Assembly (NCBI GenBank): GCA_030407005.1
Contig: JAUDYN010000010.1
Location: 1,550,001 to 1,614,000 of the forward strand
Length of the DNA: 64,000 bases
DNA from: Desarmillaria ectypa
Lineage: Eukaryota > Basidiomycota > Agaricomycetes > Agaricales > Physalacriaceae
Direction of reading: 5' to 3'
This document shows positions 47,245-58,270 of the stretch, piece by piece; positions within the stretch are counted from its first letter, which is position 1; each line of letters starts with the position of its first letter. The notes beneath the pieces were generated by a model, which was not told where the DNA came from, ran no database searches, and saw only the letters and a program-made list of their open reading frames with translations. Position numbers and translations under genes: made by a program.

Positions 47245-47698
47245 GAGGCTGGAAGAGTGGATTAGAGGAAACCAGTAGCCTGGAATTATATACTAATTGT
47301 GCTGCGCCTTCCATCCCTCCTTTTTGCTTGGAGTAAAAGAGCAGAGACTTGTCAGAAGAAACCTCAAGTTGGCCCTGACTCTATGACTGAAGGTCTTTTC
47401 AGTCAGAGCGCTCCTCACTGCCAAGTCCCGGTTGTTCAAGTTGCTCATGCACATAGTTCGCTGAGGAGTTAGACACTTCCAAGTATTGGGAGGTCTGAAT
47501 CCACTCATGATGCAGATAGCGGTCAGTCTCAGGAATGAAAGTGGCAAGCGGATACTACACAGCCATGGCGGCGTGCTTAGGTCCGATGGCCGCTGTCCAG
47601 TGCAGTGCAGTGGGCTAGCAGCGGGACGACGACAGGAGCACCAGCAAAACGAAGTCTCGAGGAAAGGAGACAGAGAAGGGAGTAGAAAGACATCTCTG
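47245..47698. other. Intergenic
   Basis: Short overlapping ORFs, nothing recognised. Confidence 0.4.
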
Positions 47699-48605
47699 TT
47701 AAACAGATTTCTTGTCCGTTTTGGGATGGTCTTCCTTCATTTCTACAGCCTTGACGGCATCTAATACCTTGCTCTCGACCTTTTCCGTAACGCTCTTTCC
47801 CCAGCCCATAGCCTCCCTGAGCTTCAGGCCAGTTGACTCCTGAATCTTGTCTACAGCCGACTCCACGCCCGCATCGAATTTCCCTTTTCCATTTGCAGCA
47901 GAGTTCTTCAGCATCTCCCAGCTCATCTTAGTGTGTGCGTTGGCAACATCATGCTTCTGTGCAAGAGTAGGGAAGTAGGTGTTTTCGAGCGAGCCAAGAT
48001 ATTCGGAGATGTTGGCGGACGTTTGCGGGAGGAAATGGTTCATAGACAGGACGAGTAATGTAGGCGGTAGTATTAGCCGGGTGACCAGCAGACGGTTTCG
48101 CGCTATTATGGATCCGCTGAGGGTGGCAATTCCCACATAGAGAATTCCCGGTGTTATGGATTCCGTTGGAGAGATGAGAGCCTTCACCCGACCTACAGAA
48201 GTTGTTCAGCTGTCATCAACGGTAGATTAATAACAATACCCACTTTCAATGGCATGCTCGACACCAATCCATTTGGAAACCACACCCTGAACTTCTGAAT
48301 ATGCGTCTGAATATGTCTTGGTGAAGGTCTTCCGAACCGTTCCGATTTGTCTCTCCAACGTTGAGGGTGTGTCCAGCAGTATGACATCCGGGGATGAGAT
48401 AGGATATATCGGCAGCTGGATAGAGCATGTTAGACGGAGGATATTCAATTAAAACGAGAACACGCCTTGTCTCTTTCCTTCTCGACTAGCACCACCGCTG
48501 TGCCCGCCACCAAGGGTGCAGCCTTCAAAAGTGACTTCCTGGCCTGAATACAGGTAAGTACAGATACAAAACAGGTAGGCAGCAACGCACTACTGTCGCG
48601 TACAT
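47699..48605 (-). CDS. MICOS complex subunit Mic26/Mic27 (apolipoprotein O family)
   Basis: Inner-membrane protein of the MICOS complex at mitochondrial crista junctions. Four exons on the minus strand (48594-48605, 48466-48543, 48244-48415, 47699-48192) give 251 aa. The short basic, hydrophobic start (MYATARKSLLKAAPLVAGTA) resembles a targeting or anchoring region. ApoO-family features follow: LPIYPISSPDVILLDTPSTL, SKWIGVEHAIESRVKALISP, then two membrane spans (ILYVGIATLSGSIIARNR and RLILPPTLLVLSMNHFLP) and SANISEYLGSLENTYFP. A charged amphipathic tail ends the protein. Intron 1 starts GTAGTG; intron 2 appears to be GC-AG (AAG|GCGTGT...CCAG), since only that join keeps the frame. Mic26 and Mic27 cannot be told apart here. 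Confidence 0.85.
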
Positions 48606-49675
48606 AAGGGCACGGCAAGGACTGAAAGAAGTCGTTGACACTATGAGCAAGGGTCGTTGTGTGGTAAAAATGGTGATAACAAACAAAGATATGCGGGGCC
48701 TCGGGCCGTACTCGGCATACCAGGTTCGTTCCGTGAAAGACCAAAAGGGAAAAGCGTACGTTGGTTGAACGTCGGAGACCACAATGACCGGTTACTGTTG
48801 CAGGTATGGAGTGCAGCGTATGGTGTGAGAGCGGAATACTGGAGTGACGGTCAATTGCTTGAAGAATTGACCGTCGTCCCAGGATGTTCGACTAGGCTTA
48901 GCTAATGTGGCGCGTCGCCGCTCTCTACTAAGTACTACGTCGTTCTTCAACAGGATTTTTTTTTTACTACCAAACGAGCATCTACAAGGATGTACAGTAG
49001 GTGAACCATGTTTCGCTCGGCTCTTTAGACACTGAATGTCTCCAGTCCACCATATCATTTTCTTTTCCGTTCGTCGGTAGTCCTTATCCAAAGGCAAGGT
49101 GCGGCATCTATGGCTCATATCCCTATAGCAATAGTGGATATTCGGCCTATTTCTCGCAACATAGGTTCAGTCTTGGCGAGCCTCAGCCGGTATGCATTCT
49201 ATTATTTGTTGCTTTTTCCGTTTCGTTCAGAAGAATATCCGAAGATAATTCATATTTGGTTCCGAATATTTTTCTGTCGGTTCAATGTCGCATATAGTCT
49301 CACCAGTTTTGACTGCGGTAATCAAACATGGTCTTTCATCATCCCTGTTGCGTCTCCCAAGCTTTTTTTTCGCCTGAGAAAGGCTTGGAAGTTCAACGTC
49401 ATAGTGAATAGGGTGCGATCTCTGTTACTGCGTACCTTGTGTTTTGGCTCGGCGGCGCCGCTGCTGCCTCCCAAGGTGGTTAAACTTCGCAAGCGTCCTA
49501 AGCAGCGACAAGCCTACTAGCAACGTTGTCCGTATCACAGCCTCATGTCATTCTATACAAGTCAGCAGAACTGACCTTACGATGATCATTTTTTCCTCGT
49601 GGTTTTTGGTGCCACGGAAGGCATAAAGGACACATTAACAAGGTAGATCAATGTAACTCCTCTGCCAAACGCGCC
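48606..49675. other. Intergenic
   Basis: A poly-T run near 48,957. A 136-codon plus ORF (49,110-49,520) ends in a basic tail but has no recognisable domain. No supported gene. Confidence 0.35.
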
Positions 49676-50860
49676 ATGTTCAAAGCAACCCTTGTAGCTT
49701 CATTGCTAGTCTCTATCGCTTCTGTCCGCGGACATAGTCATGTCGAGACCATCGTTGCGGATGGTACAGAATATAACAGCTATCTCCCATATTCTGATCC
49801 ATACTGTGATCCTGTACCAGACAGAATTGTTCGTCCAATCCCAGGCAACGGTTCACATTATCTATTTTTTGGTTCAGCAACGCCATTGGAGATTCAGTTC
49901 CTGTAACCGACTTATCTTTAATCGGGTCCGTCCTCCATTTAACATAAGCGTTGAAACATTAACGACAATTCTAGCTTCAATGCAACTTCACCGATGGAGG
50001 TGTAGAAGGTTCCTTGCCCGCACCAATCTACGCCATTGTTGCTGCTGGATCAGAGATGTCGTTGACTTGGATGATCTGGCCGGACTCTCACATGGTGAGC
50101 ATCATGTGTATGTCTATGGTCGGTTCTAACGCGAAACTACATCCTTCTAGGGTCTTATAATCACGTACATCGCAAGGGCATCGGATGATACTGACATAAC
50201 CGCTTGGGAACCTAGCACTGAGTATGTTCACTTTCCCCGAAGATGCGGATGCTCCATCTGAACGAAATCACAGTGCCGTATGGTTCAAGGTCGACGAGCT
50301 CGGAAGAATGGATGATGGTTTATGGGCAGCTACCGACGTGCTGTCCGCCCAGGACAAGTGTCTGGACATCTACCATCCCCGCTGAATTGAAAGCTGGGCA
50401 ATATATTATTCGACATGAAAATGTGAATGTTCATCGCAATCGTAACATCCTGTTTTACTGGCTTCGCCGGAGTATCGCGCTTCATGCAGGTAATCCCATT
50501 GTGAAGTAGAATCAATATGATGTAAATGACAGCGCATCTTTCTGATAGCATACGAATACCTAGGTAACGGTCAATCGCCTACTTACGTGCGCACTTTAGG
50601 TCTAACGAGGCCTGAAGGAGCCCAGGTTTATCCTAGAAGTATCCAGGTAGAAGTCAGGTGATGGAACACCCTTTCTTACGGAATCTGTCTCTTTCCCTGG
50701 TACGTATGATTTCTTGAGAGGCTCCGAAGTAATCACTAATGTGAGTTCTAGGCACCTACGATGCCGACACTCCGGGTGTGTTCAATCCTTCCAATTTGTC
50801 GTGTTCACACTTATGCTGCTCTCTTCAAGAATCGTTTACGATGCGTATACTTCAACCGAC
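49676..50860 (+). pseudogene. AA9 lytic polysaccharide monooxygenase, decayed copy
   Basis: Begins like a normal AA9 LPMO: signal peptide MFKATLVASLLVSIASVRG, then the N-terminal His (HSHVETIV), YLPYSDPYCDPVPDRIVRPI. Later blocks are LPAPIYAIVAAGSEMSLTWM, WPDSHM (second brace His), AVWFKVDELGRMDDGLWAAT and ELKAGQYIIRHE. Compared base by base with the intact gene at 51,452, it has lost one base at the exon start before QCNF, gained one before the TIPAELKAG block, gained an A after RHE, and lost two bases before GDGTPF, giving an early TGA. The conserved Cys of QFYPSC is Arg (QVYPRS). A 15-nt micro-exon counterpart (AYEYLG) survives. The intron found after SDP in the intact gene is missing here, and another has been gained after DSHM. 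Confidence 0.75.
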
Positions 50861-51451
50861 GTAAGTACTGTCTTTATCCTTTTCGTTGCCAACACTCATA
50901 CGATGTGCAGAATTACCTTATTCTGCATTTCTCTATGGATCACCGTCGTCCTCTCGAAATTCGTAGCTGAACTACCTGATATATCAAAGATGTTCTTTTC
51001 CCCTCTTACAAATGATAGATTTTGTTCCAGTCAAAGAAAGTCTGTCGTGATCGAACACTTAAGATGCCGATGTTCGCAAATGGACCTCGGGAGCAACAAT
51101 GAATCCGAAGATAATCATTGACTCTCGCGGTGTGGCGGAGACAGTCACCCTTTGACCTGTTCACATGTCCATGTTGCATGAACTTGGCCTGCCACCTATG
51201 TTCCGAACGCCCTGGTGTTGCGTCATGCGACAAATGAGGTATCAACAAAGTTACAGACTTTATCACGTTCCTCCGATGATCTCTCACATGGAACAGACAA
51301 TTTATTCAATTAGATCGGTTCATCTTCGCGTTGTAGCAATCCATAAACGGTCCGGTGCGCGCCGTTTAGAAGCATAATGGCTCATGTTCCTCTCAAGGAA
51401 ACAGTATAATAAGGAGCGTAGGTTTCAAGTTGAACACATATTAATTGCACG
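50861..51451. other. Intergenic between AA9 copies
   Basis: No gene seen; presumably the promoter of the intact AA9 gene. Confidence 0.4.
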
Positions 51452-52799
51452 ATGCTGACAGCAATTCTTCCTCTACTTCCAGTTCTCTTGAGCATTGTAA
51501 GCCTCGCTTCGGGCCATGGTTACGTTCAAGAGATCACTCTGGGATCGACCAAATACACTGGCTATCTTCCCTATTCAGACCCGTAGGCTCAGCTTCATTG
51601 TTTCAATTGCACTATGCTTATGTAGCATGTTTCCAACAGATATTCCAACCCGCTCCCCCAACGCATTGTACGCCGGATTCCAGGAAACGGTATGCGCTCT
51701 ACACTAGTGAAGTTTGTCCTCTATCAATACGATTTGAATTGTTTATAGGCCCTGTTGAGGACCTCTCGTTAATCGAGTATGTGGGCTTACCATCTACGAG
51801 CACTAGTTGAGACTTCTGAATGCAGCATTCAATGCAACGGTTACACTGCCGGAGGTTACAACACGGCGCCTGCACCAATTTATGGGACGGTTGCCGCCGG
51901 TTCCAAGGTGGCATTGAACTGGACGACGTGGCCTGACAGTCATAAAGGCCCAATGATTACTTACATGGCGCGCACCCCCAATAACATCGGTATTACCGCG
52001 TGGAGTCCTGCTACGAGGTGAGAATAATGATATATTTGTTTTGAGGCAATTATTCTGATATAGTTCGCCTGCAGTGCTGTCTGGTTCAAGGTCGCTGAAA
52101 GCGGGAAGACTTCGGCTGGTCTTTGGGCGGCTACCGACTTGCTCAAGGCATCCAATAGCGTGTACACATTTACTATCCCATCTTCCCTCAAGGCCGGACA
52201 GTATATTATCCGTCATGAGATGTAAGGACTGATTCATTCATTCCGTGATACTCCCCTGACAGATCTCTAGAATCGCTCTGCACTCAGGTATCTCCGTTCC
52301 AGTCACAAATCATAAAGTGTATTGACATTTCCTGTGTCAAAATAAAGCCTACAGCTATCCAGGTGAATTATTCCGTGCTACTCGTTTTAACATCTATCAA
52401 TAACCCAAAACAGGTGCTCAATTTTACCCAAGCTGTATCCAAGTTCAGGTCACAGGATCAGGCACCGCTTATCCGACCTCGTTTGTTTCCTTCCCCGGTG
52501 CCTATACTGCTTCTACTCCAGGTATGTTACTTGTCGTTTGTTGATGATTTCATCTCACCGATGAAATAGGAATCGTTTATGATGTTTATGCCAGTGCGTA
52601 TCTTCCATTTTTCAGATTGGGCCCTCGTAACCGCTGACCTTTTAAATAGACACCTCAGTGAGTACAACCCGGAATGACACCCAGTCTTTATCTGATCAAC
52701 ATTTTAAACAGGTCTATCCCATCCCTGGACCCGCAGTGTAAGTCCCGCCAAGATGTATGAACTGATCTGAATTGACCGTCTTGTAGGTGGACTGGCTGA
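51452..52799 (+). CDS. AA9 lytic polysaccharide monooxygenase, secreted
   Basis: Copper enzyme that oxidatively cleaves cellulose or related glucans outside the cell. Signal peptide of 21 residues (MLTAILPLLPVLLSIVSLAS G), then mature His22 (HGYVQEITLG), the first histidine-brace ligand. The second His is in TWPDSHKGPM, and the axial Tyr in GAQFYPSCIQVQV. No CBM1; the protein ends PIPGPAVWTG. Twelve exons: 51452-51582, 51640-51689, 51749-51776, 51826-52017, 52075-52221, 52271-52287, 52348-52362, 52414-52521, 52570-52593, 52650-52657, 52712-52737, 52787-52799; total 759 nt, 252 aa. Two exons are only 15 and 8 nt, yet each join restores the family motif. A decayed paralog lies upstream and a Zn2Cys6 regulator downstream on the other strand. 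Confidence 0.92.
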
Positions 52800-53821
52800 A
52801 ATTGAAGCAGTGTGGTATTCATTTCTTAACTAGTGTTGTATCCAAGCGCCGCCTTCGTAATTTAGCGTTATCCGAAAGTTTGTGTGCTACGATAACACAG
52901 TCCTCTGAATGATGTTCAGACCAGTAACACCTGGAATGAATAGCGGTGTATCTTCGAAGTTATTACAAGAGAGACACCGGAGCTGCCGTTATTTTCAATT
53001 CCATTCACCTTTGAATAGGTTGATGATTTTACACCTAGCAGCGCGGATACTATCTCAAATGCTCGATTTACAATCCCAGGACTCATTTTCGACGAGGTCA
53101 AGCCCATTGAGATTGGGTCAGAGAGCTCTCTAAGATGCTGGTTCAGTCTTGACAGCGAAATCCTTATGATGATAGACGGTCCTTGCATCTTATAGCGGTA
53201 CTTTGGCTGCTCCAAGCCGTTTACTATGACAAGGTATTTCGTTAAACGCGAAGAAGACAATACCACTGCGGACGATGATTCGGATACAGAACGATTAGTT
53301 TTAACATTTGGATGATATTGGATGTTAGTTCTCCGCCTTGATTTAGCACTTTATTTCCATGTCCTCATTCTCGACATGTCGATTTGGACTTATATTTTGA
53401 CGTCTAGATCTGATCCCAGAATGAATATGTGTTTCTCTCGCCCTCATGATAGCTTTTCACATGGGATTGGTAGAAGAGAAATTTGTTTATAGGATGGTGG
53501 CTAGGCTTAGAGGATACCATCGTAGACGTGGACACTTATGTTATTTTTTCTTTGTATAATATAACTGGCAGCGCAGCCCATATTCGTTATCTATAAGCTT
53601 GACTTTTTATATCTTCAGTTCGCGTACAGGCTGTAACTGTCGAATATGGACCAAGTGTATACTTGCAATGAACACCGACTTGTTCACTGATGGTGCCACA
53701 GAACTCAAAATCGCTATGAGCGCCATCCATTCTCGAATCCCATATTGGTAATGTATGTGTCCCATGCCGCAAAGCTACAAGTTTACACATCAGCAACCAT
53801 TGTCCGCGAAATACCGGCAGC
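52800..53821. other. Intergenic, convergent 3' ends
   Basis: Between the AA9 gene (plus) and the Zn2Cys6 regulator (minus). Only short ORFs; nothing recognised. Confidence 0.4.
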
Positions 53822-56797
53822 TCATCTAAATCCTGGAGGTGCATAAGTCCACATATTGATGGCTTCTAGTCCACCAGGCATCTCTGATTCTAAAATATTG
53901 AAGAATAACGGCTGGGACGAACTCGATGTATTCTCATTCGTCTGCTCTAAGGGAAGGCCTGTGCCTAGATGCGTCGGTAAATAATCGTTCAAGTACCCTG
54001 GATCTGTAGAAGCTGACTCTCATTAGCGGTGATTTAGAATAAAGGAGGGAAGGCCAACAGTACCATATTGCTGAAATTGTTCAGGCTGGACTTCTGGTAT
54101 AGCCCAGTGGGAGCCCAATATGGTAGCTGGTATAGGAGCGATATTTTCCCGAGCATGTGAAGTGTGGATAGAAGTGCCATCTAAAACACTAGCAGTCTCA
54201 AAGGGAGCCATGTCCTTGAGTATCCCCCTAGAAGTCCGTTGGTGTTTACCCTGATGTAAGTGCGATACTTCTAAACGACTACTCACAGTGTAAAACCCGC
54301 AATAGTCCACCTATCAGCGGACCAACTTCAGTTTATTCGTGGTACGAAGTATACTCATACGCACGTGTCGGAACCATGTATTAAGGTGGCTAGGCACTGT
54401 TCATATCCAGCCAAGTCTTCCGCATTTGGGGGATGGCCTTCCCGTTTCCTGCTCCAGATGTTCACAGCCAATACAGCACCAGATACGAAGGCCATCGTCT
54501 AAACCAACTTCTAATTAACGTATGGCGAGGTAGATATGTCCAGCTCACCAGAAGTTCGGGCGTATTAATCTTTATTCTTCTCAGATGAACTTGTAGGATT
54601 CGAGAATGAGATCTGGCTGCCATTGTAGATATAACCAAAGACGGCGTAGATAGGGAAGAGTCCTTGCGTAGAAAGGGTCGATGTATAGAGATCTGGACCA
54701 TATAGTAGGTGCTATATAGAATTAATGATTGATACAAGAACAGCGTATTCTCGCGGTCGGGATCCCAACGTACTATAACTTGGTCAGCAGAATGTTGGAC
54801 TGACATAACGGAAGCCATACAATGGTCGGGAACGGAGTTCATCCAAGCATTCATCGAAGAATCTATGTCAGAGACGATGCGCTTCTCGTCCTTTCCAGTA
54901 AGACCCCACATGTCTCGGCCTTTTTTGATGGAATACAAATTCCTCGCGACAACCGACATTATCTCACTTAACCGTATTTGCGTGTTGAAATAGCTTATTT
55001 TGGATGGTTTGTTGGCTGGTTGGCAAAAACGCACTTCCCCATCTGGACGTATATCCCAGTATTCGTCGTCACATTCTACTGGTAGCTCCAAGTCAAAACT
55101 GTGTCAAATAAGCATATTCAATAGACGCAATGCTATGTACCAAAACGACGTACTCTTCGTCTTGTATTATGATAGGCCACCCATCGAATAGACTGAATAG
55201 TCTGTCAAGCGTGATAAGTGCCCTAGTACATATAGGACGATCAACATCCCTCCGGAAACCAAAGCATCGTAAAATACCAAAAGCATCGTTTCTTGAGTTC
55301 GTCGTCGACTGTCAGTTTATGCCCCTTAGGCTTCTTCCTATGTAACCCAATTTCTACCGCATAGCTTAGTCCGAGTCCAATTGGTGTCCAGCTAAAATCA
55401 GGAGCAGAAGTTCCCAAGGAATATATCGCCCGGAGCTTCCGAAGGCATCTTGAGCTTGAATGGGAAATAAAAGAAGATAGACTTACGATGGTCTGCTGAA
55501 TATCATTCAAGCAGGGAGGACGTAATGTTATTTTCTTGGAGATAGGAATAGGCTCGATGAATTTCCATCCTGCGGAGAGCCTCGAGCTGGGATCGGCGAA
55601 TACCCTTGGGTCGTCGGAATGACGTGACGCAACAGCTAAAACAAAAAGTAGCGTAACACCAAAATTTTCATCCCGTAGATGTAACCCATTTGCGACATCT
55701 TTCGTGAATGTAGGTTGATGCATGATTGGAAGGATTGGATGGGTTGTTTCGAAGTATATGCCGATCAAGCTTGTGATCAGATCGTCGTCAGGGAAAACGT
55801 GTTTTATGATATCGGTGTCGGCCGTAGCACGCTCCCACTAGTCATTAAGATTAAGACTGGTTTGTGAAAGAGTGACTAGCTGATAAAACGGGACACACAG
55901 GATATAAATGAGAATAGTCTTGTAGTTGCATCCTATTCAAGCTACCGGTCAACTTCTTTTTGGTAGAAAGAGCACTCATGAAAAGCGCTAAAACACTTGA
56001 TGTTCCGAAACTCCTCCCGCTGAGGGCCTTGTCGTGTTCCAACGATAGATTCCTCATTTTTTCCCCAAGGTCGAGGTCCGTAAAGTCATCGTCAAACCCA
56101 GCCATCTCCGACGTACGACTCGCAGGTCGAGATGAACCTCCTCCCAAGGATACCGGCGCATGTCTTTTTGACCCTTCAGGCAGGATGATATCCGGATTGA
56201 GCTATAATGGCTGAGAAAAGTCATGGAACAGGCGCAATATTTCCGAACCTCTTTGAGCATGCGCTCCAATTGATTGGTGCGTCGTTCTAAATACGCCACG
56301 TAGCTGATCTGGTATCAGTTGCATATCATAGATACACTTGGTTTACAATTATCGCACGTAGCATTGTATTTTTGTCGCGGTAAATTTGAAGATATATCCG
56401 AGTCTGGCCTGGGAATACCGAAATCAGTGTCTATATGAGCGTTGAGCCAGACAGAACTAACATAGGCCTCGGACCCCGTTTCTGTACAAGAGTTGTGATA
56501 AGTTTTGAGTCTTTCATAGTCATGGGAAACTGGCCTTCACCGGGGCCATGTATGTGCACTCTGCGCCAAGCGCGATGCAATTTGAGCAGCGGTTTCCCTG
56601 CTCAGCAATGTCATGACCTATACATTTTCAAGATTCAGTCTATTGCCTGTCTGATGAAGCGGACAGGTTATACATTTCGCTAGAAAGCATTTGTCAGAAA
56701 CAGTCACAAGAAAAGGTCTAAGCTTACTTTTCCTTACACGGCACCTATCGCATGCACGAGTCGTTCTCCTTTGTGTGATAGATAATTCGTCCTCCAT
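53822..56797 (-). CDS. Zn2Cys6 transcription factor with fungal-specific TF domain
   Basis: Nuclear regulator of the basidiomycete Zn2Cys6/Fungal_trans type. Exon 1 (56728-56797) encodes MEDELSITQRRTTRACDRCR plus VRK. A 6-nt exon (56674-56679) and the exon from 56617 down complete the cluster as TKCHDIAEQGNRCSNCIALG then AECTYMAP, giving C-x2-C-x6-C-x9-C-x2-C-x6-C. A coiled-coil linker (YVAYLERRTNQLERMLKE) and LNPDIILPEGSKRHAP follow. The middle domain contains IGIYFETTHPILPIMHQPTF, SWTPIGLGLSYAVEIGLHRK, KKRCFWALITLDRLFSLFDG and IIIQDEDFDLELPVECDDEY. The end reads PLFFNILESEMPGGLEAINM then WTYAPPGFR. All joins examined use GT-AG introns. Target genes unknown; it lies next to the AA9 LPMO gene, converging on it. 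Confidence 0.87.
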
Positions 56798-58053
56798 GGT
56801 GGTTGGAAAAGGTGTATACAGTTACCGACGGTCATGATTGGGAAGCATCCAACCAATAGGCGGGCACAGCCGCACAGCACCGCCTTCTCCTTGACTTACA
56901 TAAGTATACGTGCAAGCAGGAATGTTTGTTTCTGTACAGCAATCTAGATTCCAGCAAGTACTCGTACCAGTACAAATACCTTCCTCATTTCTAGAGCAAG
57001 GATTTTCTTTGCTATCTTTCGTTTCTTCACTGAAAAGCCTCAGCTTCGTAACTGCTCGCAGTCAAGACCGAGCTACTTTCGAAGTCCGAGTCATTTGTCT
57101 TTGATTCCGGGACCGGTTAGTCACACGCGACCCTTGTCTTCATTCTTCGCAGAGCGCCCACACAAGGGAATGATTTCGCTTTTCTGATTTATCCACTCTT
57201 CCGAACACGGCCTTTCCATCTCTTTGTGGAATCCCAGATTCCGAGTCCTATGTGTATAGGATTTCGGTTATTATGCAGACCTGAACTTATCGCGGGAAAG
57301 AATCTATTTGGGGAATCAATCCCGGCATTTCAGTCTTGCAATTTTTCATAATGGCCTGAAGATTACCGACCATCGCTACCATCATTTGGTTCTTCTAAAT
57401 TGCGTGGCAGATCTCCATGTTACTTTCTTTTCCCGCCAAACCGTTGGAGCGCATCCTCTACGAAACTTGCATTACTGGCCGCACGGCCCTCCGATGCAAC
57501 ATGCACACTCTTGTGCAGGTTTTCTACATCCTTCGTCTTTGAGACGTTGGTCATCGATGCGGACTCGGAAACCTTCCCGGGATCGACTGAGATTTTTCAG
57601 AGACGACGATTGTCGACGATGCATCGAGCATGATTGGTCAGCGACGGCAGAGCCCTCGTAGGATTTGTGTACTGTGTTCGCCTTGCGTCGTATCATCAGC
57701 ACTGAGATGCTCTCGTAATATGACTCATTGGTTACCTTTTTACTATATTCGTTTTGCGTCGCATTACCAAAACACTCACCCTCATCGCAACACCGGGTCT
57801 CTCCCGCTCACCACACCTCACCTCACTGATGTCTACTACCCCGTTGACTTCCCATTCCACTCCTTGTCACGTCACCTTCTGCCATGGATTTCAATGCATC
57901 CCCTTCGCAACGGTGTGTCCCCGCCACCATGTGAGGAACCTGTGACCTGTCTTACAGCGGGATGTCAGATATGGACGCACTACCAATGATCGAGTGGTCG
58001 AGTATTTTTTGGGGGGGGGATCAGTTATCTTTTAGTGCTCCCGATTCAGATCG
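56798..58053. other. Gene-poor stretch before the retroelements
   Basis: ORFs around 57.3-57.9 kb have no recognisable domain and I could not chain them. A run of ten G lies near 58,010. It contains the upstream region of the Zn2Cys6 gene. Confidence 0.35.
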
Positions 58054-58263
58054 TGTTGTAACAAGAGCGAGGAGAACATAGAAAGGATGGTAAAATACTG
58101 CCTCTTGAGCAAGAGGTGTCCTACTTAAATATGTGTTGTACTACTTCTAGAACTTACTACGAAATACTATGTATGTCCACTTTTACAGTTCAAAGTTGAT
58201 CCTGCTGAGTAAGCCAATCCTTCAAGTACATTCTAGTACTTGCTTGGGATTGCTATCCCAACA
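58054..58263 (-). repeat. Copia element 3' LTR
   Basis: 210 bp bounded by TGTTG...CAACA when read on the minus strand (starts TGTTGGGATAGC, ends TTACAACA). It sits directly behind a purine tract TTGAGGGGGAG (complement at 58,264-58,274), the expected polypurine primer. No second copy of this LTR was seen in the window. Confidence 0.8.
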
Positions 58264-58270
58264 CTCCCCC

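Noticed and set aside
49110..49520. 136-codon plus ORF with basic tail
   Set aside because: No domain and no supporting introns or neighbour context.
55241..55290. Apparent premature stop in the Zn2Cys6 protein after CFWYFTMLWFPEGC
   Set aside because: A GT-AG intron starting GTATTTTACG and ending TACTAG restores KKRCFWALITLDRLFSLFDG; the stop is intronic.
57308..57989. ORFs of 117 and 119 codons considered as an F-box-type gene
   Set aside because: No F-box or other motif could be read in any frame, and frames overlap.
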